This document shows, in pieces, positions 1-9,824 of a stretch of DNA of 39,691 nucleotides (positions are counted from its first letter, which is position 1; the number at the start of each line of letters is the position of its first letter). The DNA comes from an uncultured Lachnoclostridium sp. (GTDB taxonomy: Bacteria; Bacillota; Clostridia; Lachnospirales; Lachnospiraceae): assembly GCA_947178155.1 (NCBI GenBank), contig CAMWXG010000005.1, forward strand, positions 1 through 39,691. Reading direction: 5' to 3'. The notes beneath the pieces were generated by a model. It was not told the origin of the DNA. It saw nothing but the letters and a program-made list of their open reading frames with translations, and ran no database searches. The position numbers and the translations under genes were made by a program.

Positions 1-1161
1 ATCTTCTGTGCTATATATATTTTCAATTGTTTTACTATTTTTTGATTCTTTCTCTAATTCCAAATCTTTAATTTCACAAATTTTATTTTCCTTATTTTTC
101 CTTTTATTATCTTCTTTTCTTTTACTTATTTTCCATTTATTTCCTTTTCCATTTTCTTCTGCCTTGCTTTTTGTTTTAATATTTTCGATTCCTTTATTTT
201 TTTGTTTTGCAAAGATGCTCCTTTTTGTCTTTCTTTTGCCCTCCTGTAGATTTTCTTCTAACAATTCCTTTTTCCTTACCTTAAAAAATGCAAAAATAAA
301 ATATATCGAAGGAAGTATAAATATTATTCCAAACTCTTGTGGAAGTGAACTTAGGTAACGTTCATATGTTGCTCTGCGAATTAATGGAAATGTAGCAAAT
401 AATGCAACTGTTATATAAGGTAAATATCTTGACTTACAACATGCACGCAGAAATGATAACAGTACAAGATGTATAAATAACGTCTGAACGACGCAAAACA
501 GTCTTAAAATTACATATGTATCAATACCAAACACTTCATGCATATAATAAATTACACAATGAAATCCAAATGGATATACTCCTGCTACAAATATGTTATT
601 ATTCCCCAATTCATTTATCCAATAATTATGTACAATCAAATCAGATGCACAGTAACCATAATTTACAGTCATATTTATGCCATAACTATAAAATACTACA
701 ACTATAATGAAAACTGTACACAAACAGTCTGTAAATGAATGAAAAATCCGAAATATCAATCTTTTAGATGGTGGACATATTATTTTCTTTAAATATGATA
801 CAAGATTTGCAGCAATAAATTTTATGCCGACAGTTCCTCTCATACAATTTGTCAGCATTTTTAATGAATAAATACAAGCTTCCTTTGGCTTTAATCCATA
901 TATCCTCACTATAGCAATTGCAGCAGGTATAACAGTCCCTGCTATAAGTGTATATATACATGATATGTGCATTAACTCCAATATGAATACAAGATTCATA
1001 ATATAAAAATTTCCAATAGTAACATAAGCCATAAATCTCACAGATAAAGGCTTTCCCTCAAATTTATGACAGAAAATGGCAGCAGGAAATATCACTACAA
1101 GAAATGTATATATACAAAGTATCGCTACAAACTGAACTATTGTAAGTATCTGCATTGACAT
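1..1161 (-). CDS. Polytopic membrane protein, possibly a GT-C-type glycosyltransferase/polymerase; partial, runs off the left edge
   Basis: Manual translation of the minus strand from ATG at 1161 (GGAGG upstream) is open to base 1: MSMQILTIVQFVAILCIYTFLVVIFPAAIFCHKFEGKPLSVRF...YGYCASDLIVHNYWINELGNNNIFVAGVYPFGFHCVIYYMHEVFGIDTYVILRLF... then a Lys/Glu-rich stretch. Not in the ORF track because it has no stop in the window. Confidence 0.75.
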   Translation of the reverse strand, partial: MSMQILTIVQFVAILCIYTFLVVIFPAAIFCHKFEGKPLSVRFMAYVTIGNFYIMNLVFILELMHISCIYTLIAGTVIPAAIAIVRIYGLKPKEACIYSLKMLTNCMRGTVGIKFIAANLVSYLKKIICPPSKRLIFRIFHSFTDCLCTVFIIVVVFYSYGINMTVNYGYCASDLIVHNYWINELGNNNIFVAGVYPFGFHCVIYYMHEVFGIDTYVILRLFCVVQTLFIHLVLLSFLRACCKSRYLPYITVALFATFPLIRRATYERYLSSLPQEFGIIFILPSIYFIFAFFKVRKKELLEENLQEGKRKTKRSIFAKQKNKGIENIKTKSKAEENGKGNKWKISKRKEDNKRKNKENKICEIKDLELEKESKNSKTIENIYSTED

Positions 1162-1225
1162 TTCATACCGCCTCCTTTTCTGCATATTGTTATTCATTAT
1201 GTCTGGCACTAAAATGTACACACTT

Positions 1226-2161
1226 TTAACTAAATATTCTTATAAGCTCTAATGTTTCCTTATCAATAACTATGTCTGAACGTTTAAGCTCATTTAAAAC
1301 TTCAAAAAACTTTTCTTTATTTTCAATAGTAAAATATAACTTAAGACGGCAGGTAAAAGAGGAAAGTTCTTCTGGATATAAATACTTGCTGCGTTCACAC
1401 CATTTCTCCATTTCACCAAACTCTTTTATATTTAAAAGGAGTGTACAAATCCATTCAATATATTCAGCAGTAAGTTTTTCTTTGTCATGTATATATAGGT
1501 ATTCCTCTGCATCTTCCATCATCTTCACAAAATCTATCTGCTCTAAACCATGAAATACATCCTGAACAAGCACTTCATTCATATATTCAATAATAATACA
1601 TGCATAATTTACAGAAAGCTCATTATCAATCTGTATCTTATTGTAAAGTTCCTGTGACCTCTGTCTGAAATTATTAAGCTCATCTCTTAATATTGACGCA
1701 GCGTAATGTGAAGTCTCTGTATCCTCACTGTTAAGTGCAAGCTCAATTGATGCAAGCGAATTTTTAATATCACCTCTTACAACATTCATCATAAGAGTCC
1801 TCATAGTATCTTTATCGCTTATTGCAAGTGCCTCCTCTATTGGTGCAAGATTCCCCTCACGCTCTGTATCTGCTCTTTTATGTACTTTTACGCGCTCTTT
1901 TGAAAATATTACATCTGCCAGGTCTACAGGCTTTTTAAAAAATACAAAATAAATTATATAACCCACAAAAAAGAACATAGGACCTACTACAGGGCATAAA
2001 AACATAACTATACCTTTTAAAATATACCCCGTCTGATTGTCCTTACCTTCTTTTTTATCATCTTCAATACTTACATGAGTAATATTCCACATGAGGTAAA
2101 CTGCAGATACAAGTGTATTTAATATAAGAATAACAAGGAAAATCCCCTTAGACATTGTCAT
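1226..2161 (-). CDS. PelE-like inner-membrane protein (two N-terminal TM segments plus cytoplasmic helical/TPR-like region)
   Basis: 311 aa ORF; TM segments near the N-terminus, then an alpha-helical domain (EDTETSHYAASILRDELNNFRQRSQELY...). Overlaps the PelD-like ORF by 4 bp, consistent with translational coupling. Confidence 0.6.
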   Translation of the reverse strand: MTMSKGIFLVILILNTLVSAVYLMWNITHVSIEDDKKEGKDNQTGYILKGIVMFLCPVVGPMFFFVGYIIYFVFFKKPVDLADVIFSKERVKVHKRADTEREGNLAPIEEALAISDKDTMRTLMMNVVRGDIKNSLASIELALNSEDTETSHYAASILRDELNNFRQRSQELYNKIQIDNELSVNYACIIIEYMNEVLVQDVFHGLEQIDFVKMMEDAEEYLYIHDKEKLTAEYIEWICTLLLNIKEFGEMEKWCERSKYLYPEELSSFTCRLKLYFTIENKEKFFEVLNELKRSDIVIDKETLELIRIFS

Positions 2162-4341
2162 ACTGCAACATCCTCCTCAACCTGACATAAAAAACCTCTC
2201 TCAATAAACCTCTTTCTTACAAATTCTGCATCATCCGAATTGGTATTGGACAACAGCGCATAAAGCTTACCATCCTTAAGCTTGCCAAGATAATCAGTTT
2301 GACGAACAAGGGTACTTAATGTGTTGCTCATATCACTTATCCTTGTATTATCTGCATCAATAGAAACAAGGGTACATTCTGTCAGATTCTTATGTCTTGC
2401 ATTAAGATAAGCCTTTACAATTGAAGTAAATGCATCTTCATCAAGTATTCTGGTACCATGTATATAACGTTGCTGCTCAAGTGCTGACATATAACGGGTT
2501 GCTCTAAGTACCGCATTTTGAATAAGGTATCCTATAATAGTAAGCAGGTTTGCCTGCCCAATAGTCATTCTCTCCCATGGTATACCCCATACCATAAGAA
2601 TTAGCTGCATCTCATCATCTGAATAAATAGCATCAGCCATAAGCGGATATCTCTCGTCCATATTTTTATTTATGTATACCTTTTTCTCCAGCATACTCTC
2701 ATATACTGCACCCATTTCCTGATAATTAATTGAGTTTCCAAGACTTCTGGCCTTTGTAGAGGTTGCTGAAAAAAGTCTTGCATATGAGCGGTTTGCTACC
2801 ATATAAATTGCAACATCATCGCTTCCCATAAGTTTTGCCAAAACCTCGGCAGCATAAAATATAACTTCCTCCGGCTCATATTTGTCAAGTCTTGATGTAA
2901 TCTCATATATTTTTCCAAAGCTGTCATTCTGGTTTACCAGCTGGTCTGATAAAATTTCCTTTACTTTTACATTGCTTACATTAATATCTGATATATCATC
3001 AAGCTGCCCTGACAAATAACTTATCTCCTGCTCCTCCTCTGCCTTAATCATCCTAAGCCTGTCACGCATATAGCCGACCACAAGTCCAAGTATAAGAAGC
3101 TGTGCTATCCATATATATGTATTGTAGTCAAGAAGTACATCAAAACCGCTTCTGTTATACATCTGCCTAAAGCAATAACCCGCGACTGCCATTAGTGACG
3201 AAAAAATTGCCTGCTGCTGTCCATATACAATCGCAAATAAAAGTACATACAACAGATAAAAATCTATTCCTGCAAAATATCTGCTTCCTACAGCTCTGTT
3301 ATTAAGCATAAAAAATGGAATAAATAAAATAAGGTTTTCTACAAATGGAACAACTGCGATAAATATTCCTTTAGTCTTACTTTTAAGCCGGCTCATTAAA
3401 CTTACTGGTGCCTCATCAAGATTACTGAACTTTTCTATATTCTTCTTAATATATAACGCAAGATCCGGCAATATTTTTTCAGGTGTATTTCTTATTCTAA
3501 TATTAAATTCACTGTCAAAGCGTTCATTTGCCAAAACAACACCTGATTTATCGCCTCCTTTTTCAACTACCACCTTGACTTTATCCTTAGGAAGGCTATT
3601 TTGAATTATGCCTGCAAGTTTAGGTTCATATACAGGATTTGAAGTGGAAATATTATATATGTCATATTTATGCTCCTTTGCATCAGCCGCCATATAGATA
3701 AACTCTATTGCATCAGACACGTAAAGAACACTGTTTCTGTGTTTTTCATATGCAATAATTTCACCTGTTTCTACCGCCTGCATACACATTCTTGAAAATA
3801 TTGTATCTGCCTCCATTTTCTCTTCTGGGATACTATACATATTATCAAGTCTCAATACCATAATATCTGCACCAATCATCTTACGATAATTTATGCACAT
3901 TTCTTCGCCTATAGCCAGTGCCTGACCTTTTTCATTGTATGCAGTATAAGGTTCTTCTTCGGCTACATTATATGCATATGCTTTCTGAAATACCTCAGCA
4001 GAAGAAAGATATATAAACCTGCCCTTTCCTGTCGCAGAATATGCTATAAGAATATTCATAAGCCCTGATGAGAAAGCAACAGCAGTATTCTCTTTGTCTC
4101 TCCACACAAAATTAGAATCATAAGCACCAGTAAAAATAGTTAAATCAGGTTTAATACTTTCAAATACCTCTCTGATACATACATTATCATATGAAAACCT
4201 ATATGTTTCAAATACCTTTCTAAACTTATGTTCTCTATTTTTATTTTCGGTTAAAAGAAATACCTTATGTCCCTCTTTGACAAGCTTATCTATTAAAAGC
4301 CTCATAAAGCTTCCGCCGCCGCCAATTAATAATACATCCAT
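2158..4341 (-). CDS. N-terminal NAD-dependent epimerase/SDR domain fused to a PelD-like region (4 TM, GAF, degenerate GGDEF with RxxD)
   Basis: 727 aa; N-term Rossmann glycine-rich start (MDVLLIGGGGSFMRLLIDKL) and SDR features (FIYLSSAEVF). Then hydrophobic helices, a GAF-like region, and a C-terminal GGDEF-like fold where the active site reads KLKDGKLYALL and an RQTD (RxxD) motif precedes it. Confidence 0.7.
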   Translation of the reverse strand: MDVLLIGGGGSFMRLLIDKLVKEGHKVFLLTENKNREHKFRKVFETYRFSYDNVCIREVFESIKPDLTIFTGAYDSNFVWRDKENTAVAFSSGLMNILIAYSATGKGRFIYLSSAEVFQKAYAYNVAEEEPYTAYNEKGQALAIGEEMCINYRKMIGADIMVLRLDNMYSIPEEKMEADTIFSRMCMQAVETGEIIAYEKHRNSVLYVSDAIEFIYMAADAKEHKYDIYNISTSNPVYEPKLAGIIQNSLPKDKVKVVVEKGGDKSGVVLANERFDSEFNIRIRNTPEKILPDLALYIKKNIEKFSNLDEAPVSLMSRLKSKTKGIFIAVVPFVENLILFIPFFMLNNRAVGSRYFAGIDFYLLYVLLFAIVYGQQQAIFSSLMAVAGYCFRQMYNRSGFDVLLDYNTYIWIAQLLILGLVVGYMRDRLRMIKAEEEQEISYLSGQLDDISDINVSNVKVKEILSDQLVNQNDSFGKIYEITSRLDKYEPEEVIFYAAEVLAKLMGSDDVAIYMVANRSYARLFSATSTKARSLGNSINYQEMGAVYESMLEKKVYINKNMDERYPLMADAIYSDDEMQLILMVWGIPWERMTIGQANLLTIIGYLIQNAVLRATRYMSALEQQRYIHGTRILDEDAFTSIVKAYLNARHKNLTECTLVSIDADNTRISDMSNTLSTLVRQTDYLGKLKDGKLYALLSNTNSDDAEFVRKRFIERGFLCQVEEDVAV

Positions 4342-4370
4342 ATTTCACCCTCGCTGTCAAAGCATTTTTG

Positions 4371-4634
4371 TTAAAATTCTATTCCCTGTTTCTCCAACTG
4401 CTCCATAAATGCTTTTATATCATTAAGTGCTTCCATATGTGAGATACCGCACTCACTGCTTATAAGTGCAGCAATCTCACTGTCTTTAAGGCCTTCCCTA
4501 TACTTCTCCCATATAAACGCACCAACAGAATTAATGACTATCGGTCTTTTATATGGGATTCCAGGCTGTTCAATATCAATAAGCCAGTACCTGCCTGCTG
4601 CATGCCTTATAATATATCTGCTGATATTGTTCAC
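4371..4634 (-). CDS. PqqD-like (RRE-fold) small protein
   Basis: 87 aa: RPIVINSVGAFIWEKYREGLKDSEIAALISSECGISHMEALNDIKAFMEQLEKQGIEF, the typical PqqD pattern; GGAGG before the GTG start. Confidence 0.7.
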   Translation of the reverse strand: MNNISRYIIRHAAGRYWLIDIEQPGIPYKRPIVINSVGAFIWEKYREGLKDSEIAALISSECGISHMEALNDIKAFMEQLEKQGIEF

Positions 4635-4695
4635 TGCAAACCTCCATAATAAGACTAATTAGTTACTATGAACGGCATAGTCGTGAATAATAACA

Positions 4696-7600
4696 CTAAA
4701 ATACCAGTACAGATACAGAATTAGCAGGAAGAAATACCTGAACTTTCTGTTCATTTACTGCAAGTTCATATTCATTAGGGCGTACACGTTCACAATCCTT
4801 TGTATTGACATTATCAACATTTACAAGAGAAGCATCTGCAGTCAGTATAATCATCTTTACTGATGCAGTCTGCCTGTAACCCTCAAGCATAATATCCAGC
4901 TTTCTTGGTACATTGTGTGCATTAACAAGCTTCGCATAAATATGTTCATTATCCTTTGTAACAGAAGAAAATATCTGTCTGTTGTATGCTTCAAGCTTGT
5001 ATTCAAGCACTTTGCTGTTAAATCCTGATAGATCATGATATTCACAGCGTATATGCCTGCCATCCTCACAGCCGTAATTAACAATAAATTCATATTCTGT
5101 ATCATTACTTATAGCTTCATAATTACACTCACGCAAATTGCCAGCAGTAACGCTTGAAGAATAATCTCCCAGACAATACCCCTCTACACCATTCTTAATT
5201 ACCCTAAGCCCTGTTACTTCATCATCCATACATACAGAATATACAAGCACATCTTTATGCTCCTCATCTATAACACCTGTAAGCCCGGTTCCTATATAAA
5301 TACCGCCGCTGCCGCCTATGCGCACAGCCTTAACTGTAAGTGTGTAGTCAGACCATTCATCATTAAGCATATAGATACCATTTAATCCGCCTGCTCCTGC
5401 TTTAAGAATAAGACCTCTTCCTTCTTCAATATTAGTTCCTTCATTCTCACCAAAAAATTGCCATCTACTGTCAAGCTTTTCTGTAAAATCCTGCTTCAAA
5501 AGAACTGATTTATCTTTATTTGATGTAACACATACTTCCCTGATAAGCATATCAGCTGTATCAACTGCAAGCTCTATACCTCCACGTGGAGAAAGCTTTG
5601 TCTCTTCTCCTCTGTCATATAATGTAAATGTCGTCTCCACAGCTTTCTTTCCTATATATTTTGCAAACATCTGCTGCACATAATAATTTGGAGTACGCCA
5701 AACTGAAGCATTGTCAAACCATATTGCATCAGGTGTCCATCTATATGAACCATCATATAGTACCTTGTTAAACAGTGGTGCAGTAGCTGAAAGCCGTACC
5801 ACATCTGAATTATTCTCAAAACCTGTCATAACAGCTGCTTCTGCAACAGCACCAGCAAGTGTATTTTTATCAGTAGATGCATATTCTCCCACAAATACCT
5901 TGCTTGTCTCTTCCTCGTTAAGTGTGCCATCCTCATTGTATGCACGGTAATAATAGTTATAACGGTCAACATTCTCATACAGATATGTATTTGGACGATA
6001 ATAATGCTCATCAGCAATAGTTTCCATATAATTATCTTCATGTTCATACCACTTAACATCTCTGTCAAAGCTTTTCTCACCATCTGTAAATGTTACTGTT
6101 GCACCACTTTCCTTAAGATTTCCGCTTAAAAATCTCCAGCCATACTTATATGCATCATCATCTGCCTGCGCACCAACAGTAGAAATAATTGTAAGATCAT
6201 AACCTGGATAATACTTTCTCATATGTCTGTCAATTGCATATTTAAAGTCTTGAAAACTTGCAAAAAACTCTTCTCCCCAGTTTTCATTACCTACACCAAG
6301 TAAATGTAAATCAAATGGCTTTTCATGTCCCATATTCTTTCTAAGAGCTGCCCATTTATTGTTGGCAAAATCCGTACTTATTGCAAAATCTATAAGATCT
6401 ATAAAATTGTCAATATATTTTTTCTGAAGTTCGCCACCTGCAGGATTAGCATAATCAGAACGAGCCTGACATAGTACACCACAAGCCATAACCGGAAGCG
6501 GGGACGCACCTAAATCCTCGGCAAGCTGGAAATATTCCATGTATCCAAGCCCCATAGTCATCATATATCCCCATACATTGTAATTTTCACGTCTGTATTC
6601 AACATCATCTACAGAATCCTTCCAGTCATATACATTGTCCCAAATATATGAGCCTTCAGATATACAACCGCCAGGAAAACGCAGAAATTTCGGATGTAAA
6701 TCATACATTGCTTCCACAAGATCGCGGCGCAGCCTGTAATTTGGATTACACCAATAATTATCATGTGCTGTTTCAGAAGTCTTCTCAACCTTTGCACCCC
6801 ATACATCTTCCGGCATAAGTGATACCATATCTATAGATACATCACCCTTAAACTCAAGTTTAAGCTGTGCATACCCTGTATATGCAGCAGTAAGCACACA
6901 CTTTTCTTTAACACCATACTTACGCCAGCCGCCAGAAACATTAACAGATGTCTTACTGCTTAAGCCGATATCTTTAGCATCAACAAGCTGTGCCGTGATG
7001 ACAGCATCACTATCTGTATCACTTCTTGCCCATATGGTAAAATCATATCTTACGCCTTCCTTAATGAACATTGAAAGCATTTCACCTTCATCACAGAAAC
7101 CTCGGTTATAAAGACACGCACCATCTTTTACAGATACATAATACTCATTAGTATCAGGCTTTGTAATTTTTAGAAATTCATTAATTCCTCCAGTACACTT
7201 TGGTGTAACTTTATCAAGTGTTCCGAACCATAATTTAAGTGGTGTATGATTACGTCCTGTAGACTTTCCGTTTTCACCTGACATAGAATCATATGTATTA
7301 TATGTAAACGCCTCAAATGAACGATTATTTACCAGTTCTGCATATAATCCGCCATCAGCTGCATTATTAATATCTTCATAAAAAAGACCATAAAGTGTAT
7401 CACTGATATCAATAGTTTCCTTGTCTGCATGAATTGTCATTTTATAAGGGACTGTAATCTTAGGTATTACATTTATATAATGATCTTCAACTATACTTTC
7501 AGAACCTATTGTAAGTTCTGCCGTAAACTTAATATACGCAGGTTTTGTAAAGCTGCCAAGTTTTCCGTCAGAAGATAATATATCCTCTCTTTCAGATGTC

Positions 7601-8433
7601 CAGTTTACTTTCACCCTTCCACCCATATAACTTTTTGGAAGTATAATATCCTCTGTAACAATAGAATCCGGAGGTGTAAGGTATTTTTCAAATACCATGT
7701 CTAATATGTCTCTTTGAGAAATAGTTTCACATACAATATCAACTACCTCTGTTTCAGACAACGCTTTTTTATAAATACGAAAATCAGAAAATGCAGCATT
7801 TATATCAGGATCTGCTATAAACTGTGAATGCCCAATATAGTTATTGACATAATTGCCATCTTCTTTAAGACCGTCAAACCACTCCCTTAAATGTTTATAC
7901 CTTCCGCTGGATGTCTGGCTTATCAATCCATCATCAGCAATTTCTCCATCTACATAAAGAACAGGTCCTGCACTGCTTTGTGAGCCGTTTTTTGTGCCAT
8001 GCACAACAATAGCTACATGAATCCATGTATTCTCCGGAAAACTCCTGCCCGCATCAGCAATAAGGTCTTCTCCTGAAAAACAGCTTGCATGCAGAAATCT
8101 TGTAAGAAAGAAATAAGGTCCCATATTAGACCTGCCAAAATCAAAAATACGCTCCCATACATTCTCACCAATGCTTAAGTTCATCCAGAAAGCTACCGAT
8201 ACACCATCCTCATCACTGACCTCCTTAAACAGATTGTCAGGAAGCTTCATATAAGAAGCACCATATTCACCCGCACCATTTATATAGAGTGCTTCACGCT
8301 CATCAACAGTTCTGATTACAGGCTCCCTTTTACCACATGCAGCAGCATCACGCCCATTGCCTGAACTGTCCTTTCCCACATTATCAGCATCATCAAATCG
8401 ATACCATGCAATCATATCATCAACTTTATTCAT
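4696..8433 (-). CDS. LamG-domain alpha-L-arabinofuranosidase, GH51-like, without obvious signal peptide
   Basis: N-term LamG/concanavalin-like (MIAWYRFDDADNVGKDSSGNGRDA), a bacterial Ig-like linker, then GH51-type motifs LRFPGGCISEG, GVGNENWGEEF and VGEYAS. Preferred ATG at 8433 with GGAGG upstream. Confidence 0.85.
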   Translation of the reverse strand: MNKVDDMIAWYRFDDADNVGKDSSGNGRDAAACGKREPVIRTVDEREALYINGAGEYGASYMKLPDNLFKEVSDEDGVSVAFWMNLSIGENVWERIFDFGRSNMGPYFFLTRFLHASCFSGEDLIADAGRSFPENTWIHVAIVVHGTKNGSQSSAGPVLYVDGEIADDGLISQTSSGRYKHLREWFDGLKEDGNYVNNYIGHSQFIADPDINAAFSDFRIYKKALSETEVVDIVCETISQRDILDMVFEKYLTPPDSIVTEDIILPKSYMGGRVKVNWTSEREDILSSDGKLGSFTKPAYIKFTAELTIGSESIVEDHYINVIPKITVPYKMTIHADKETIDISDTLYGLFYEDINNAADGGLYAELVNNRSFEAFTYNTYDSMSGENGKSTGRNHTPLKLWFGTLDKVTPKCTGGINEFLKITKPDTNEYYVSVKDGACLYNRGFCDEGEMLSMFIKEGVRYDFTIWARSDTDSDAVITAQLVDAKDIGLSSKTSVNVSGGWRKYGVKEKCVLTAAYTGYAQLKLEFKGDVSIDMVSLMPEDVWGAKVEKTSETAHDNYWCNPNYRLRRDLVEAMYDLHPKFLRFPGGCISEGSYIWDNVYDWKDSVDDVEYRRENYNVWGYMMTMGLGYMEYFQLAEDLGASPLPVMACGVLCQARSDYANPAGGELQKKYIDNFIDLIDFAISTDFANNKWAALRKNMGHEKPFDLHLLGVGNENWGEEFFASFQDFKYAIDRHMRKYYPGYDLTIISTVGAQADDDAYKYGWRFLSGNLKESGATVTFTDGEKSFDRDVKWYEHEDNYMETIADEHYYRPNTYLYENVDRYNYYYRAYNEDGTLNEEETSKVFVGEYASTDKNTLAGAVAEAAVMTGFENNSDVVRLSATAPLFNKVLYDGSYRWTPDAIWFDNASVWRTPNYYVQQMFAKYIGKKAVETTFTLYDRGEETKLSPRGGIELAVDTADMLIREVCVTSNKDKSVLLKQDFTEKLDSRWQFFGENEGTNIEEGRGLILKAGAGGLNGIYMLNDEWSDYTLTVKAVRIGGSGGIYIGTGLTGVIDEEHKDVLVYSVCMDDEVTGLRVIKNGVEGYCLGDYSSSVTAGNLRECNYEAISNDTEYEFIVNYGCEDGRHIRCEYHDLSGFNSKVLEYKLEAYNRQIFSSVTKDNEHIYAKLVNAHNVPRKLDIMLEGYRQTASVKMIILTADASLVNVDNVNTKDCERVRPNEYELAVNEQKVQVFLPANSVSVLVF

Positions 8434-8526
8434 TACTATCCTCCATATAAGCAAAATGTTTATGTTAGTCCTTATAATATTTTATCATATTTTAGCACAA
8501 GTTCCAAGTATTTCTGAATATAAAAA

Positions 8527-8598
8527 ATGTAACTGTTCAGAACCCCAAACCACAGACTATTTTCAATCTTAAGCTTTAAGGATTCTGAACAGTTACAT
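8527..8598 (-). terminator. Intrinsic terminator of the flagellin gene (16-bp perfect stem, 40-nt loop)
   Basis: ATGTAACTGTTCAGAA (8527-8542) pairs perfectly with TTCTGAACAGTTACAT (8583-8598); read on the minus strand the stem is followed by TTTTTT. Confidence 0.7.
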
Positions 8599-8624
8599 CA
8601 AATTCCAGCTGTAATATTATTTTC

Positions 8625-9512
8625 CTATTGAAGCAGTGTAAGCACTCCACGTGTAGACTCATTATTTTGTGCCAGCATAGCTTGACCTGCCTGATGCAAT
8701 ATATTGCTGGCAGAGTATGCTACCATTGTAGTTGCATAGTTTGTATCACGCATCTTTGACTCAGAAGTCTGAAGATTCTCAGATGTATTATCTGCAGTAG
8801 ATTCAGAATGTCCAAATCTATTCTCCATAGCACCATAGTATGACCTGATGTCAGATACAATGTTAAGGGCGTTAGCGTAATAATCTATAGCCTTTGTTGC
8901 CTTTGCGCTTGTAGCTACATCTATGTCTGCCAATCCCAAATCATTTGCTGAAAGACAAAACTTTGAAATAACCACGCCATCATCTGTATTAGCTCCTACC
9001 TGCATCCATAAAACCTCATCTTCTGATATTGTAGCCTTATCAGTTAAATCTTCTGGATTAATCAAATTAGATTTGTCATCTGCTACTTCAGCATTTTTAA
9101 TATCAAATAACTTGCGTGTATTAAACTCTGCATTCCTTGCCATTGTGTCTAACTCATCAGTAAGTTGATCAATTTCATTTTGTATTGTTTTTCTATCATC
9201 ATCATTATTAGTGTCATTAGCCGCCTGAATACACAACTCCCTGCATCTGTGAAGAACATTGTCAATTTCCTGTAATGCTCCATCTACTGTACGTGTATAA
9301 GATATAGCATCCTGTGCATTTAATGAACCGCGGTTAAGTCCTCTTACCTGAGTACGCATTTCTTCTGATATTGCTAATCCTGCAGTATTATCCGCAGCAC
9401 GATTTATCTTATAACCAGAATTCAGTTTTTCTGAATGTCTGCCCATCTGCACATCCACGTTTTTTAAATTTCTCATGGTGTTTGCGCTTTGCATATTGTG
9501 TTTAATAATCAT
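8625..9512 (-). CDS. Flagellin
   Basis: MIIKHNMQSANTMRNLKNVDVQMGRHSEKLNSGYKINRAADNTAGLAISEEMRTQVRGL, and a C-terminus ending in ILHQAGQAMLAQNNESTRGVLTLLQ, typical of flagellin D0/D1. Confidence 0.95.
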   Translation of the reverse strand: MIIKHNMQSANTMRNLKNVDVQMGRHSEKLNSGYKINRAADNTAGLAISEEMRTQVRGLNRGSLNAQDAISYTRTVDGALQEIDNVLHRCRELCIQAANDTNNDDDRKTIQNEIDQLTDELDTMARNAEFNTRKLFDIKNAEVADDKSNLINPEDLTDKATISEDEVLWMQVGANTDDGVVISKFCLSANDLGLADIDVATSAKATKAIDYYANALNIVSDIRSYYGAMENRFGHSESTADNTSENLQTSESKMRDTNYATTMVAYSASNILHQAGQAMLAQNNESTRGVLTLLQ

Positions 9513-9824
9513 AGCTCTTTTTAACCTCCTTGTCGCAAGTATTATTGCCTTCCATTGTCAAATAATATTTTTAGCTTATTAGTCACATCCATGCATTACT
9601 TTAGTTATAACTGCTCCCTCTGAATAGTAGACACATCTAAGCCTATTATCCAATGATGTCAATTTATTATAGCACATTTTACATATATTGTATATATATT
9701 TTTTCTTAATAATTTTCTCCCCACCTTTCTTTTTATTGCTTAAACATAGAACTTAACCATAAGCTTCATATGAATTTTATATAATATTCCTAATAAATAT
9801 AGAAATATATATCCTTTTACAAAT

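Noticed and set aside
8-358. Plus-strand 116-aa hydrophobic ORF
   Set aside because: Antisense of the open minus-strand frame 1-1161; composition mirrors its Lys/Glu-rich segment.
9640-9680. Possible sigma-28 promoter upstream of flagellin
   Set aside because: Best match (TTATCCAA...) has several mismatches to GCCGATAA and no proper TAAA at 15 bp; not supportable by eye.
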